Below, piece after piece: positions 52,391-61,585 of a stretch of DNA of 64,000 bases. The stretch's first letter is position 1. Each line of letters starts with the position of its first letter. A program made the position numbers and the translations under genes. Below the pieces are notes generated by a model. That model saw only the letters and a program-made list of their open reading frames with translations, did not search any database and had not been told where the DNA came from. The stretch comes from Collimonas pratensis (GTDB lineage Bacteria > Pseudomonadota > Gammaproteobacteria > Burkholderiales > Burkholderiaceae_D), in assembly GCF_001584185.1 (NCBI RefSeq), contig NZ_CP013234.1, positions 2,666,001 through 2,730,000 of the forward strand, given 5' to 3'.

Positions 52391-53974
52391 ATGATTGAGC
52401 AGCTTCGCATTTTTTCTTGCATGACCATGCCATTGCGGCGCGCCGGCTGTGGCGCCGCAGCCATGACCCTGGCCGCCGTTTTGGCGGTGGCGCCGGCGGC
52501 GGTGGTCCACGCCGCGGATGGAAAGCCGGAAGCGAAGTCGGACAGCAAGCCGGATGCCAAGGCCGGCGTCGACAAGAAAGACGAAAGCGAGCTGCTGCCG
52601 CTGCCCGCCGACAAGACCATATCCCAGAGTATCCGCAGCGGCGGCAAGACCATCACCTATGAGGCTACGGTGGGCCTGATTCCGGTGCGTAACGCCAAGG
52701 GCAAGAAGATCGCCGAAGTTGTCTACACGTCCTACACGATTCCTGGCGGCGCGGTCAGCCGGCCGGTCACCTTTGCCTTTAACGGCGGGCCTGGCGCGTC
52801 TTCGGTGTATCTGAACATGGGCGCCATCGGCCCCAAGCGCGTGCCGTTCGGGACCGCCGGCGATGCGCCGTCGGACAGCGCCGTGACCCAGGACAATCCG
52901 AATACCTGGCTAGACATGAGCGACCTGGTATTCATCGATCCGGTCGGCACCGGTTTTTCGCGTTCGTTGGAAGATGAAGACACGACCAAGAAGGATTTCT
53001 ATTCGACCGACGCCGATATTAAATACCTGTCGCGCGTGGTCTACGATTGGCTGGTCAAGCATGGCCGCCTGCGCGCCCCTAAATATGTAGTCGGAGAGAG
53101 CTACGGCGGCTACCGGGCGCCGCGCATCGCCTATGCGCTGCAGACGGAAATGGGGGTGGGCGTGAGCGGCCTGGTGATGGTGTCGCCTTATCTTGACCCG
53201 GCCGCCGTCGGCGACGGCGATGCTTTGTCGCCATTGCCGTGGATGATCAATCTGCCGTCCATGACGGCCGGTAACCTGGAGCGCCAGGGCAAGCTGAGCG
53301 CGGCTGCCATGAATGATGTCGAATCCTATGTGCGCTCGCAGTTCGTCACCGATTTCCTGGCCGGCCGTTCCGACCCCAATGCCGTTGGCCGCATCGTGCA
53401 GAAAGTCTCCGCTTACACTGGCCTCGATCCGGCGCTGGTCTCCAAGCTGGATGGCCGCGTCGATGCCAATACCTATCTGCGCGAAGCGCATCGGGCCGAG
53501 AAGAAAATCGGCAGCATCTACGATTCCAATGTCACCGCGTGGGACCCGTTCCCCAGCTCCAGCGACCGTCAGTCCGGCGACCCTATCCTGGAAGCGCTGA
53601 TCGCACCCACCACCAGCGCCATGGTCGATTTTGTCACGCGCGAGGTGGGCTGGAAAACCGATACCCACTACGAGGCGCTGTCGTCCAACGTCAATAAGCT
53701 CTGGGACCGCGGCTCACCCGACGACAAGCCGGTGGCCGAATTGCGCAAGGCGATTGCCAACGACGCCAAGATGCGCGTGCTGATTGCGCACGGCTATAAC
53801 GATTTATCCTGCCCATTCTTTACTTCGCGCTTGATCCTGGACCAGATGCCTGCCTTCGGCCAGGAACGGCGAGTGAAGCTGGCGGTTTATCCGGGCGGCC
53901 ACATGTTCTATAGCCGTGGCGCCAGCGCGGCAGCATTCAAAGCTGATGCCAGGACCTTGTTCGGCGCATCTTGA
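52391..53974 (+). CDS. Secreted S10-family serine carboxypeptidase
   Basis: A 527-residue protein with an N-terminal signal ending near AAVVHAADG and a Lys/Asp-rich spacer to about residue 75. The S10 pattern follows: FAFNGGPGASSVYLNMGAIGP (oxyanion region), DPVGTGFSR, VVGESYGGYRAPRIA with nucleophile Ser237, AHGYNDLSCPF with the Asp, and YPGGHMFYSRG with the His. These peptidases release C-terminal residues at acidic pH and in bacteria are periplasmic or secreted. ATG 52391 is used. The frame from 52247 precedes the signal and is rejected. Confidence 0.88.
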   Translation: MIEQLRIFSCMTMPLRRAGCGAAAMTLAAVLAVAPAAVVHAADGKPEAKSDSKPDAKAGVDKKDESELLPLPADKTISQSIRSGGKTITYEATVGLIPVRNAKGKKIAEVVYTSYTIPGGAVSRPVTFAFNGGPGASSVYLNMGAIGPKRVPFGTAGDAPSDSAVTQDNPNTWLDMSDLVFIDPVGTGFSRSLEDEDTTKKDFYSTDADIKYLSRVVYDWLVKHGRLRAPKYVVGESYGGYRAPRIAYALQTEMGVGVSGLVMVSPYLDPAAVGDGDALSPLPWMINLPSMTAGNLERQGKLSAAAMNDVESYVRSQFVTDFLAGRSDPNAVGRIVQKVSAYTGLDPALVSKLDGRVDANTYLREAHRAEKKIGSIYDSNVTAWDPFPSSSDRQSGDPILEALIAPTTSAMVDFVTREVGWKTDTHYEALSSNVNKLWDRGSPDDKPVAELRKAIANDAKMRVLIAHGYNDLSCPFFTSRLILDQMPAFGQERRVKLAVYPGGHMFYSRGASAAAFKADARTLFGAS

Positions 53975-54063
53975 GACGGTCCTGAGCGCCGGAGAACAGG
54001 AAACGCGGAGCTGGTCAGGGTAGTTGCCAGCTCCGGCAAGCGCAGCGGCCGCTTCTTGAGCAC

Positions 54064-54444
54064 TTACGCGTGAATCAGGCGGCCGCCGCCGAACGACCAG
54101 TTTTCCCAGCTAGTTTCCTTGAAGCACACCATCACTTCTTCGGTGTTCAAGCCTTGTCCGGACAAGGTGGCCATCAGTTCTTCCAGCAGCTTGCGCTTGA
54201 CCTTGACGCTGCGGCCGACCGACCAGAGGATTTCGATCAGGACAAAATTTTCGGTGCGGGCCGATTTCAGGTCCGGATAGCCGGGATCGTAGCGGAAGTC
54301 TTCGGGGTCAAGCTCGATGACGCGCTGGAATTTGTCGGTTGCCGGCACCCCGGACGACAGCAAGGCGGCGTGTACGGCGTCAAGGACGCCGGCCTTGAAT
54401 TCGGCGGATTTCGGTTTGCGGACAGTGATGGTGACGAGCGGCAT
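54064..54444 (-). CDS. Tautomerase-superfamily protein
   Basis: A 126-residue 4-oxalocrotonate-tautomerase-like protein: after MPLVTITVRKPKSAEFKAGVL the catalytic N-terminal Pro2 follows the initiator methionine. IELDPEDFRYDPGYPD and VLIEILWSVGRSVKVKRKLLEEL are typical of the longer family members such as YusQ-like proteins. It would exchange keto and enol forms or dehalogenate small acids in the cytosol. The 5' end is 57 bases from the PLD-like gene stop on the same strand, so it may be its distal partner, though the activities are unrelated. Confidence 0.83.
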   Translation of the reverse strand: MPLVTITVRKPKSAEFKAGVLDAVHAALLSSGVPATDKFQRVIELDPEDFRYDPGYPDLKSARTENFVLIEILWSVGRSVKVKRKLLEELMATLSGQGLNTEEVMVCFKETSWENWSFGGGRLIHA

Positions 54445-54501
54445 GCGGACTCCTTGAAAAGGTTGCTGGTCCCGGTCATGCCGCTACGGTTCAACCTCTC
54501 C

Positions 54502-56322
54502 TCAGGCAAACAGCAGACGGTCGGTGTAGTGGAAGTCGCCGGGGTCGAAATAGGGCTTGGCCCAGTTATCCGTGGTCGACAGGAACCAGCCCGCGGCCAC
54601 CGCAGCTTGCTGCTTGGACACTGGCATTTTAACGGGTGCCGGCGCCGCTGCGCTAGCCATGCGGTCGAGGAACTGGAAATGGTCGACCAGGCCCACGGCC
54701 TCGATCGCGAACACGGTGGCGATGTCGCCGTCGTAGATCGCCAGCAGGTTGTCGCCATTGGCCTGCTCGCCGCCGACGGCAAGATTGGATGATCCGCAGA
54801 ACACCACTGGGGCGTTGCCGTTAAAGTCGCATACTACGAACTTGTGATGGATCTGATGGCCGATGCCGGCAATGGTGCGGACCTGGTCGAAAGGCGGCGG
54901 CAGAATCGCTTTGCCGGGTTTCCCGGTCACCAGCACGCCGGTTTTCTTGCCCGGCGCATACAGGGAAATACCGCTGTTGCTGTCCGAAATGCCGTAGCTG
55001 AAAATATTTTCATCGGCATGCAGGTTCTTCAGGGCGGCGTAGACCGGACTGGTGCCATTGTCGATTTCCATCACGGCGAACAGCACGCTTGCCTGCTTGG
55101 CTGATTTCGTTCCCTCCTGCTGGATGCGGGCCGCGATATCGCCGAGATTCTTAGTAACGAATTCGGCTGAATGCGGGGCGAAAGTAATGTCGGTTGCGGG
55201 AGAGTCGCCCTGCGCTATCGAGAAAGTGGCTGAGGAAAATGGCGATTGCAGGTAGGGCGTGAGCTTGACGCCGCCTTGCCATATCGTCTCGAACAACTGC
55301 CCGTATTCCGCGGCGACCGCAGGATCGTCGAATACCAGCACATGGTTGGAGTTGACGTACAGGCCAGTGACGGAGAAGTTGGTCGAGCCGGTCAGCACCT
55401 TGAGCGCGGTGTCCTTGTTGAAACTGATGAAGACCTTGTCATGGGCGTAGCGCTTGAAATGGCCGCGCAGGATAGCGGCCGGGCTCTTGGCGACCGCCCG
55501 GAACTGCGTCTCGAACTGGTCTTCCGGCAGCGGCTTGCTGGCGGAATGATGAAGCGCGGCGTTGTCGAGGATGATGCGTACCCGGCCCTGGCTGGCCAGC
55601 TCCAGCAGGATCTTGCAGATATCCGGTTCGTTGAGGTCGTAGGCAAAGACGTCGAGATATTGCGCCGGATCCTGCAGCACTTCGTTGAGCAGCGCAAAAA
55701 TCTGCGCGCGGGCAGTCAGTCCGAGCCAGGCGTATTCATCTGCAAAGGTGTACTGTGCGCCGGCAGGATTGCTGCCGGAGACCTGCGCGGTGTCGAACAG
55801 CAGCTCGTCGCTCTTGGGGCGGATCAGGGCATTGACGCCGAAATTGTGGCTGAATGCCTGCGACTGCGTATAACCGCGGGTGAAACCGAGCTTGAACTTG
55901 TTCTTGGTAAACGGTCCGACGTAGACGCTGACGGCGACGCCTTGGGCCGGGTCGATGGCGATCAGCGACTGCTTGTCATCGAAATAGCGCGGGGTAACGG
56001 TGTAAGTGTATTCGCCGAAAAACGGATCGGTGCCCTGGTGGTTGGAGCCAGGCACATGCAGCCAGCGGAACTTGTGCACCGGCGCGTTCACGCTTGAATT
56101 CGACGGTTCTTGCGGATCCTGCACATGGCTGGCGGGGGTTTCGAATTGCAGCGTGTTGTAAAGGTAATAGGGCGCCAGGCCCTTGGGCTGGCACTGGATG
56201 GTGAAGCCGGCCAAGTTGACCGCGCTTTGAGAGTCGAGAAGATTGAATGCCAGCAGGGTCTTGCAATCCCCGATGTGGGCGGTAACGGACAGCAGCTTCG
56301 ATTGCTCTGTGACAGACGCCAT
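54502..56322 (-). CDS. Phospholipase D-like protein
   Basis: A 606-residue protein with two PLD-type halves. First half: HDKVFISFNKDTALKVLTGSTNF, giving H-x-K with the following GSxN region. Second half: IHHKFVVCDFNGNAPVVFCGSSNLAVGG, a full H-x-K-x4-D motif with GSSN. No signal peptide is visible. PLD-superfamily enzymes form a phosphohistidine intermediate to cleave phosphodiesters of lipids or nucleic acids. The substrate here is open, and the N-terminal 250 residues are unassigned. ATG 56322 follows GGGGAG. The upstream frame to 56511 is rejected. Confidence 0.8.
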   Translation of the reverse strand: MASVTEQSKLLSVTAHIGDCKTLLAFNLLDSQSAVNLAGFTIQCQPKGLAPYYLYNTLQFETPASHVQDPQEPSNSSVNAPVHKFRWLHVPGSNHQGTDPFFGEYTYTVTPRYFDDKQSLIAIDPAQGVAVSVYVGPFTKNKFKLGFTRGYTQSQAFSHNFGVNALIRPKSDELLFDTAQVSGSNPAGAQYTFADEYAWLGLTARAQIFALLNEVLQDPAQYLDVFAYDLNEPDICKILLELASQGRVRIILDNAALHHSASKPLPEDQFETQFRAVAKSPAAILRGHFKRYAHDKVFISFNKDTALKVLTGSTNFSVTGLYVNSNHVLVFDDPAVAAEYGQLFETIWQGGVKLTPYLQSPFSSATFSIAQGDSPATDITFAPHSAEFVTKNLGDIAARIQQEGTKSAKQASVLFAVMEIDNGTSPVYAALKNLHADENIFSYGISDSNSGISLYAPGKKTGVLVTGKPGKAILPPPFDQVRTIAGIGHQIHHKFVVCDFNGNAPVVFCGSSNLAVGGEQANGDNLLAIYDGDIATVFAIEAVGLVDHFQFLDRMASAAAPAPVKMPVSKQQAAVAAGWFLSTTDNWAKPYFDPGDFHYTDRLLFA

Positions 56323-56367
56323 TGCGACTCCCCGGTTCAATTGAGCGCCTGCGCAACGGGCGCCGAA

Positions 56368-56388
56368 ACAGCATGTGAATGATGCTGT
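56368..56388. repeat. Inverted repeat upstream of the PLD-like gene
   Basis: ACAGCAT (56368-56374) and ATGCTGT (56382-56388) flank GTGAATG, 46-66 bases before the PLD-like start. It could be an operator or 5'-leader hairpin. No gene is seen in 56323-56648. Confidence 0.35.
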
Positions 56389-56648
56389 GTTCCTGCGCGC
56401 TGCCTCCCGCGCAATGCAAAAAGCATTGGAAAATACTAACGAGGAATTGTTACCGTGCAATGACTTGTTGAATTGGAAATGGCTGGTATGCGGAAATGTT
56501 TTCCTAGCCAATCCAGTATGGGCAGGATGTCGGGAACGGCGGTTGGCGTTCCGAAGGTGTCAGGCAGGCATCGCGGTGAGGGATGCAAGCATTGCTGCTC
56601 TTTGCTTATCTTTTGCTTATCTGTTGCTGATATCTGCAGCCCGCCAGT

Positions 56649-56843
56649 TCAGTCTTGAGGGTCAGGCGACTCAGCTTCGTTGGTCGCATCCACAAAATGC
56701 TTGAGCGAGGCATCCATATCGAGCCGTAATTTTCTGGCAACCTCAGGGTCTCGTTGCTCACTGGAAATTGCTGCAAAATATCTGTCTTTGGCGAGGTCGT
56801 GCAGGCGCAGCGCCTCATTGATATTTCGATCTGCATTACTCAT
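56649..56843 (-). CDS. Small hypothetical protein
   Basis: A 64-residue, probably all-helical, charged protein (MSNADRNINEALRLHDLAKD, then EVARKLRLDMDASLKHFVDA). GGAGAG stands 5-9 bases before ATG 56843 on the minus strand, and the codon pattern looks like real coding. The frame extending to 56903 is not needed. It lies alone between the PLD-like and LysR genes. Family not recognised. Confidence 0.5.
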   Translation of the reverse strand: MSNADRNINEALRLHDLAKDRYFAAISSEQRDPEVARKLRLDMDASLKHFVDATNEAESPDPQD

Positions 56844-56933
56844 GCTTCTCTCCAAACAGGACAGGCGAGCAGCTATCCTAGCATCAACTCTCCGGTGTTT
56901 CAAACGCCCGCCAGATTTGCGCGGCGATACAGG

Positions 56934-57809
56934 CTAGGCGCTCCTGAGCAGGGGCAACGAGGACTGTTCTGGCATGTCGAGGATCAGTTGGCCGAATTCG
57001 CAGGCTGCCAACGTCTTGCCGCCGTCGCTCCAGATCAATGAAAAATCGGCGCTGGGCAAGAGCGGCAAGCCGTATTGGCCATCGACGATTTTCATGCCTG
57101 GTTCCAGGTCGTCGCTGGTCAGCACGGTAATCGCCAGTCCGCCCAGCACCGCGGCGCGCAGGCCTTGCTGGCTCGGCGAGGTAAACACTACATGCCATTT
57201 GACAGTGGTCTGCTCTAGTGCGGTAACGCCGGCATGGCGATACACGCAGGGCGCAGGAAAGAAGGCCAGCGGTACCGAGGCATCAGGCGGTAGTGTGAAT
57301 ATGTCTGCCGCCACCCACACCAGCCTGGTGCGCCGGACCACCGTGCCGCGTTCGCTTCGGGGTACCGATATCACTACCGCCAGGTCGAGCTCGCCGGCGT
57401 CGATCATCGCCCGCAGGTCGAGATTCATGCTGACGTTGACGTCCAGCCTGATGGCTGGGAAGGCGCGGGCGAACTGGCACAGCAGCGGAGGCAGCCGTTC
57501 ACCCATGAAATTCTCGGGCACGCCGAAGCGCACCGCGCCGCACACCGGCGACGGCTGGAAACGTCGCACCATGGCGTCTTGCGCCTGCAGGATCTGTTCG
57601 GCATAACGCAGGAAATCCTCGCCGTCGTCGGTGAGGGTGAGCTTGCGGGTGGTGCGGTGCAGGAGCGGGCGTCCGGCCTGTTCCTCCAGCCGGCGGATCT
57701 GGTGGCTGATGGCGGACTGGGTCAGGTGCAGCTGCTGCGCGGCGCGGGTAAAGCCGCCGGTTTCCTTGACGGCGACGAACGCGCGCAACAGTGTGGGGTC
57801 GAAATCCAT
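56934..57809 (-). CDS. LysR-family regulator
   Basis: A 291-residue regulator. The first 60 residues are the winged helix (LLRAFVAVKETGGFTRAAQQLHLTQSAISHQIRRLEEQAGRPLLHRT). Residues 90-280 are the periplasmic-binding-protein-like effector domain. It starts 175 bases from the divergent DHA2 exporter gene (57985), the typical arrangement for activation of an efflux gene by its substrate. The intergenic region is AT-rich. A clear T-N11-A site is not certain. Confidence 0.87.
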   Translation of the reverse strand: MDFDPTLLRAFVAVKETGGFTRAAQQLHLTQSAISHQIRRLEEQAGRPLLHRTTRKLTLTDDGEDFLRYAEQILQAQDAMVRRFQPSPVCGAVRFGVPENFMGERLPPLLCQFARAFPAIRLDVNVSMNLDLRAMIDAGELDLAVVISVPRSERGTVVRRTRLVWVAADIFTLPPDASVPLAFFPAPCVYRHAGVTALEQTTVKWHVVFTSPSQQGLRAAVLGGLAITVLTSDDLEPGMKIVDGQYGLPLLPSADFSLIWSDGGKTLAACEFGQLILDMPEQSSLPLLRSA

Positions 57810-57984
57810 GGCGGTCGATAAATGATGGTTTGTAATGAATGACGCAAAATTAAATCATTTCTATCATAGGCTAAATCCGCCCACAATGTTTCCTGTTGCC
57901 AAACCTCGCGCGGCGCACCCGCGCAATCCGGGTCTGGCCGAGCCGACTCCGGCCATTCGTGAAAACCAGACAGGAAATATCGAC

Positions 57985-59544
57985 ATGACGCTCTCTCAAA
58001 TCAGTAAAAACAGAATCGCACTGGCGGCAGTCTGCCTGACTGCGCTGATGTTCGGCCTGGAAATTTCCAGCGTGCCGGTGATCCTGCCGACCTTGGAACA
58101 GGTATTGCACGCCGGCTTCAAGGAGCTGCAATGGATCATGAATGCCTACACCATTGCCTGCACCACGGTATTGATGGCGGCCGGCACCCTGGCCGACCGC
58201 TACGGCCGCAGGCGCATTTTCATCATCAGCCTGGCCCTGTTCGGCATTACCTCCCTGATTTGCGGCCTGGCACAAGACGCCTCGCTATTGATCGCCAGCC
58301 GCTTCCTGCAGGGCATGAGCGGCGGCGCCATGCTGATCTGTCAGATTGCCGTGCTGTCGCACCAGTTCCAGGACGGCAGGGCGCGCAGCAAAGCGTTTGC
58401 CATATGGGGCGTGGTGTTCGGCATCGGCCTTGGCTTCGGCCCCATCATCGGCGGCATGATCGTGGTACTGTCGAACTGGCACTGGGTATTCCTGGTGCAT
58501 GTTCCGCTTGCTGTCCTGACTTTGCTGCTGGTGCTTGGCAGCGTTGCGGAATCCAGCGATCCGCAGGCAAAAAAGCTGGATGTCCTGGGTATCGTCACCT
58601 TGTCGCTATCGGTATTCGGTTTGACCTATTTCATTACACAAGGGCCGGACCTGGGGTTTGCCAGCAAGGCGGCGCTCGGCATCATCGCCGCGGCAGCCGC
58701 CGGCTTCGTGATTTTCATCTGGGTGGAAAAGCGCCAGCCTTATCCGATGTTCGATTTTTCCGTCTTCAGGATACGCAATTTTTCCGGCGCCATTCTCGGT
58801 TCGATCGGCATGAATTTCAGCTTCTGGCCTTTCATGATCTATCTGCCCATCTATTTCCAGAGCGGTCTGGGCTACGATATCGTGGCAGCCGGCGCCTCCT
58901 TGCTGGCTTATACGCTGCCGACCCTGGTCATTCCGCCGTTGGCGGAACGCCTTTCGCTGCGCTACCAGCCGCGGCTGGTGATTCCTTGCGGCTTGTCGAC
59001 CATAGGCGCCGGTTTCATCCTGATGAAATACGGCAGCAGCGCCGCGCATGCCAGCTGGCTGACCATGCTGCCCGGATCGCTGCTGGCCGGCATCGGGCTG
59101 GGCCTGACCAACACGCCGGTGACCAACACCACTACCGGCTCGGTGCCGGCGGCACGTGCCGGCATGGCTTCCGGCATCGACATGAGCGCCAGGCTGATTT
59201 CTCTGGCCGTGAATATCGCGCTGATGGGCTTCATCCTGCTGGAGGGCATCCTGTCTTACCTGAGGAGCGCCATTCCGGGGGAGTTGGATGGCTTGCGCCT
59301 GCGTGCTTTGGCCGAAAAGATCGCCTCCGGCAATTTCGCCTCGCTCCGGCAAGGGTTTCCAGAGCTGGTTTCCCTTGATGCTTCCGGGGCGATCGTACAT
59401 GCCGCGCTGGTGCATGGCTTCGGCCTCGTCATGCTGTATGGCGGGATCGGGGTCTGCATTCTGGCGGTTGCCAGCTTCGTGGTTTTTGGGCCGGAGAGGG
59501 CAGTGCAGTATGCAGCGAACAGGAAGATCAAGGAAATCGCGTAA
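57985..59544 (+). CDS. DHA2-family drug exporter (EmrB/QacA-like MFS)
   Basis: A 519-residue membrane protein with about 14 hydrophobic segments, the mark of the DHA2 branch. The motif-A loop is GTLADRYGRRRIF and motif C-like sequence GIGLGFGPIIGGMIV follows. It should expel hydrophobic compounds by proton antiport. ATG 57985 follows CAGGAA. The frame from 57835 adds an implausible hydrophilic lead. Control by the divergent LysR protein is likely. No EmrA-type adaptor is adjacent, so it probably works alone. Confidence 0.85.
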   Translation: MTLSQISKNRIALAAVCLTALMFGLEISSVPVILPTLEQVLHAGFKELQWIMNAYTIACTTVLMAAGTLADRYGRRRIFIISLALFGITSLICGLAQDASLLIASRFLQGMSGGAMLICQIAVLSHQFQDGRARSKAFAIWGVVFGIGLGFGPIIGGMIVVLSNWHWVFLVHVPLAVLTLLLVLGSVAESSDPQAKKLDVLGIVTLSLSVFGLTYFITQGPDLGFASKAALGIIAAAAAGFVIFIWVEKRQPYPMFDFSVFRIRNFSGAILGSIGMNFSFWPFMIYLPIYFQSGLGYDIVAAGASLLAYTLPTLVIPPLAERLSLRYQPRLVIPCGLSTIGAGFILMKYGSSAAHASWLTMLPGSLLAGIGLGLTNTPVTNTTTGSVPAARAGMASGIDMSARLISLAVNIALMGFILLEGILSYLRSAIPGELDGLRLRALAEKIASGNFASLRQGFPELVSLDASGAIVHAALVHGFGLVMLYGGIGVCILAVASFVVFGPERAVQYAANRKIKEIA

Positions 59545-59591
59545 TCGCGAGCTTGACTTCAGACAGGCTTGTAAATTTAATGTGATTTGTA

Positions 59592-59628
59592 ATAAATACA
59601 TTATAAATAATTGAATTTATGTATTTAT
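59592..59628. repeat. AT-rich inverted repeat after the exporter gene
   Basis: ATAAATACAT (59592-59601) and ATGTATTTAT (59619-59628) are perfect 10-base arms with a 17-base loop in a very AT-rich block (59560-59660). A weak terminator or a protein-binding site is possible. The rest of the 461-base gap 59545-60005 holds only a doubtful 92-residue frame (59664-59942). Confidence 0.4.
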
Positions 59629-60005
59629 ATAATTTAGTTTATATTTTACTTTAAATATTTTACTTGAGAATTTGTTGCAATTTCAGAGCCTATCGTACAG
59701 ATGCCAGGCATGCCGGGACGCATCCAGAGCAGGGGTGCGGCAATAACCAGGATAGTGGGCAGAGGTTTTTTCAAGATCAAGGTTGGTCGTTATTGTTATA
59801 TGATGTCCTACAAGTAAATATTCGTCTTATTTCTTCAAGCGGCTTTCTCTTGATAGTATCGATTTCTCTTGGATCAGCGTATTCAATTGAACGCAATGGC
59901 TATTTAAAATATTGCGTCATTGAAATTAACGTTGTACGATAACGTATCACATTTGCCATGGGTCACTGAGCGCATGTGCATACATAAAAACCAGGAGACA
60001 GATTG

Positions 60006-60980
60006 ATGAAGCAAGCCCTATCCATGCTGTGCGCTGCCTGCGTGGCCTCGCTGACGCTGAGCGCCGCGCCTGCCCACGCCAGGGAATTCCGCGACGCCGA
60101 TGTCCAGCCCGCCGATTACCCGACCGTAGCTGCGGTCAACTACATGTCCGACCTGATGAAGCAGCGCAGCCAGGGCAAGTACAGCATCAAGGTGTATCCC
60201 AACAGCCAGTTGGGCAACGAACCGGATACTGTCGAGCAGGTCAAGCTAGGGGCGATTGAATTCACCCGCACCCATGCCAGCGTGCTCAACGCCATCTGTC
60301 CGGAAACCATGCTGCCTTCCTTGCCGTTCGTGTTCCGCAGCAAGGAACATATGCGGCATGTGCTGGATGGCCCGATAGGCGATGAAATCCTGCGTTCCTG
60401 CGAGGCCCACGGCCTGGTCGGCCTGGCGTTCTACGACTCCGGCGCGCGCTTTTTCTATACCAAGAAGCTGGTCAGGAACCTGGCTGACCTGAAGGGCATG
60501 AAGATCCGCGTGCCGCAGTCCGAACTGTCGGTGGCGATGCTGCAGGCGCTGCATGCCAATGCGACGCCGATGGCGACCTCCGAGGTCTACACCGGCATCA
60601 AGAGCGGCATCGTCGACGGCGCCGAAAACAACTGGCCGACTTACCAGACCGCCCATCACTTCGAAATCGCCCCTTACGTGCTGCTCGACGAGCACGACAT
60701 GACGCCGGAAATACTGTTGATGTCGAAAGTGATCTACGACAAGCTGTCGGCCGACGACCAGAAAATGATACGGCAAACCGCCAAAGCCTCCGTGCCTTAC
60801 ATGCGCAAGCTGTGGGACGAGAAGGAAATTTCCTCGCGCGCCCTGGTTGAAAAGGCGGGGGTACACATCGCCGCGGCCAATAAAGCTGAGTTCCAGGCCA
60901 GCATGGCGCCGGTCTATGCCAAGTTTGTCACTTCGCCGAACATGAAAGATCTGCTTAAGCGGATTCAGGACACGCAATAG
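60006..60980 (+). CDS. dctP: TRAP transporter periplasmic solute receptor (DctP family)
   Basis: A 324-residue protein with a signal peptide (ASLTLSAAPAHA, cut near 25). EFRDADVQPADYPTVAAVNY begins the binding fold. KIRVPQSELSVAMLQALHANATPM, SEVYTGIKSGIVDGAENN and the Arg in LKGMKIRVP that pairs with a carboxylate ligand are DctP signatures. It captures an organic acid, likely a C4-dicarboxylate or sugar acid, for the two membrane subunits. ATG 60006 has AGGAG 8 bases upstream. A TTG at 60003 is less likely. First gene of the dctPQM operon. Confidence 0.88.
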   Translation: MKQALSMLCAACVASLTLSAAPAHAREFRDADVQPADYPTVAAVNYMSDLMKQRSQGKYSIKVYPNSQLGNEPDTVEQVKLGAIEFTRTHASVLNAICPETMLPSLPFVFRSKEHMRHVLDGPIGDEILRSCEAHGLVGLAFYDSGARFFYTKKLVRNLADLKGMKIRVPQSELSVAMLQALHANATPMATSEVYTGIKSGIVDGAENNWPTYQTAHHFEIAPYVLLDEHDMTPEILLMSKVIYDKLSADDQKMIRQTAKASVPYMRKLWDEKEISSRALVEKAGVHIAAANKAEFQASMAPVYAKFVTSPNMKDLLKRIQDTQ

Positions 60981-61024
60981 GGCGCCGCGCCGACACTCCC
61001 TCCGGAATCCTCCAGGAACCGCTC

Positions 61025-61585
61025 ATGAACGATGTCAATACTGCAGTAGATGCCATTGACGGCAAGCGGGCGACCGCCTTGCTGCCGCCGTTTACCTTCC
61101 TCACTCGATGCAACGCCTGGCTATCCCTGATGTGCATGCGGCTGGCGGTTGCCGGCCTGATCCTGATTGCGCTGGCCGTATTCGGCCAGATCTTCGGCCG
61201 CTATGTGCTCAATAACAGTCCCTCGTGGACCGAGGCTTTCGCCTTGCTGATGGTGCTGTATGTGACCAATATCGGCGTCGCCGTCTGCGTGCGCGACGAC
61301 CGCCACATGGGCGTTGAACTGCTCACCGGCGCCTTGCCGGCCAAGGCGAGGGTAGTCCTGAAGATCGGCATCCATTTGCTGGTCATCGTGTTTGCCCTGC
61401 TGATGATCTGGAACGGCTGGATCCTGGGGCGTCAGATCATGGACTACATGATCCCCAACCTCGGTCTGTCCCAGGGGCTGACCTACTGGCCGCTGATACT
61501 CTCCGGCTGCCTGATCGTGCTGTTCTCGGTTGAGCACATCATCGCCTTACTCCAGCATACGAAGGTCGTCCCATCATGGCATTGA
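61025..61585 (+). CDS. dctQ: TRAP transporter small permease (DctQ family)
   Basis: A 186-residue membrane protein with four hydrophobic helices (about 38-60, 75-95, 115-140 and 155-178) and the DctQ pattern: VFGQIFGRYVLNNSPSWTEA and DDRHMGVELL. It pairs with the large DctM subunit to form the sodium-driven channel part of the TRAP system. It lies 44 bases after dctP and overlaps dctM by 10 bases. Confidence 0.88.
   Translation: MNDVNTAVDAIDGKRATALLPPFTFLTRCNAWLSLMCMRLAVAGLILIALAVFGQIFGRYVLNNSPSWTEAFALLMVLYVTNIGVAVCVRDDRHMGVELLTGALPAKARVVLKIGIHLLVIVFALLMIWNGWILGRQIMDYMIPNLGLSQGLTYWPLILSGCLIVLFSVEHIIALLQHTKVVPSWH

Noticed and set aside
59664..59942. 92-residue frame between the DHA2 exporter and the TRAP operon
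   Set aside because: Composition does not look coding and there is no ribosome site, so I kept only the AT-rich inverted repeat there.
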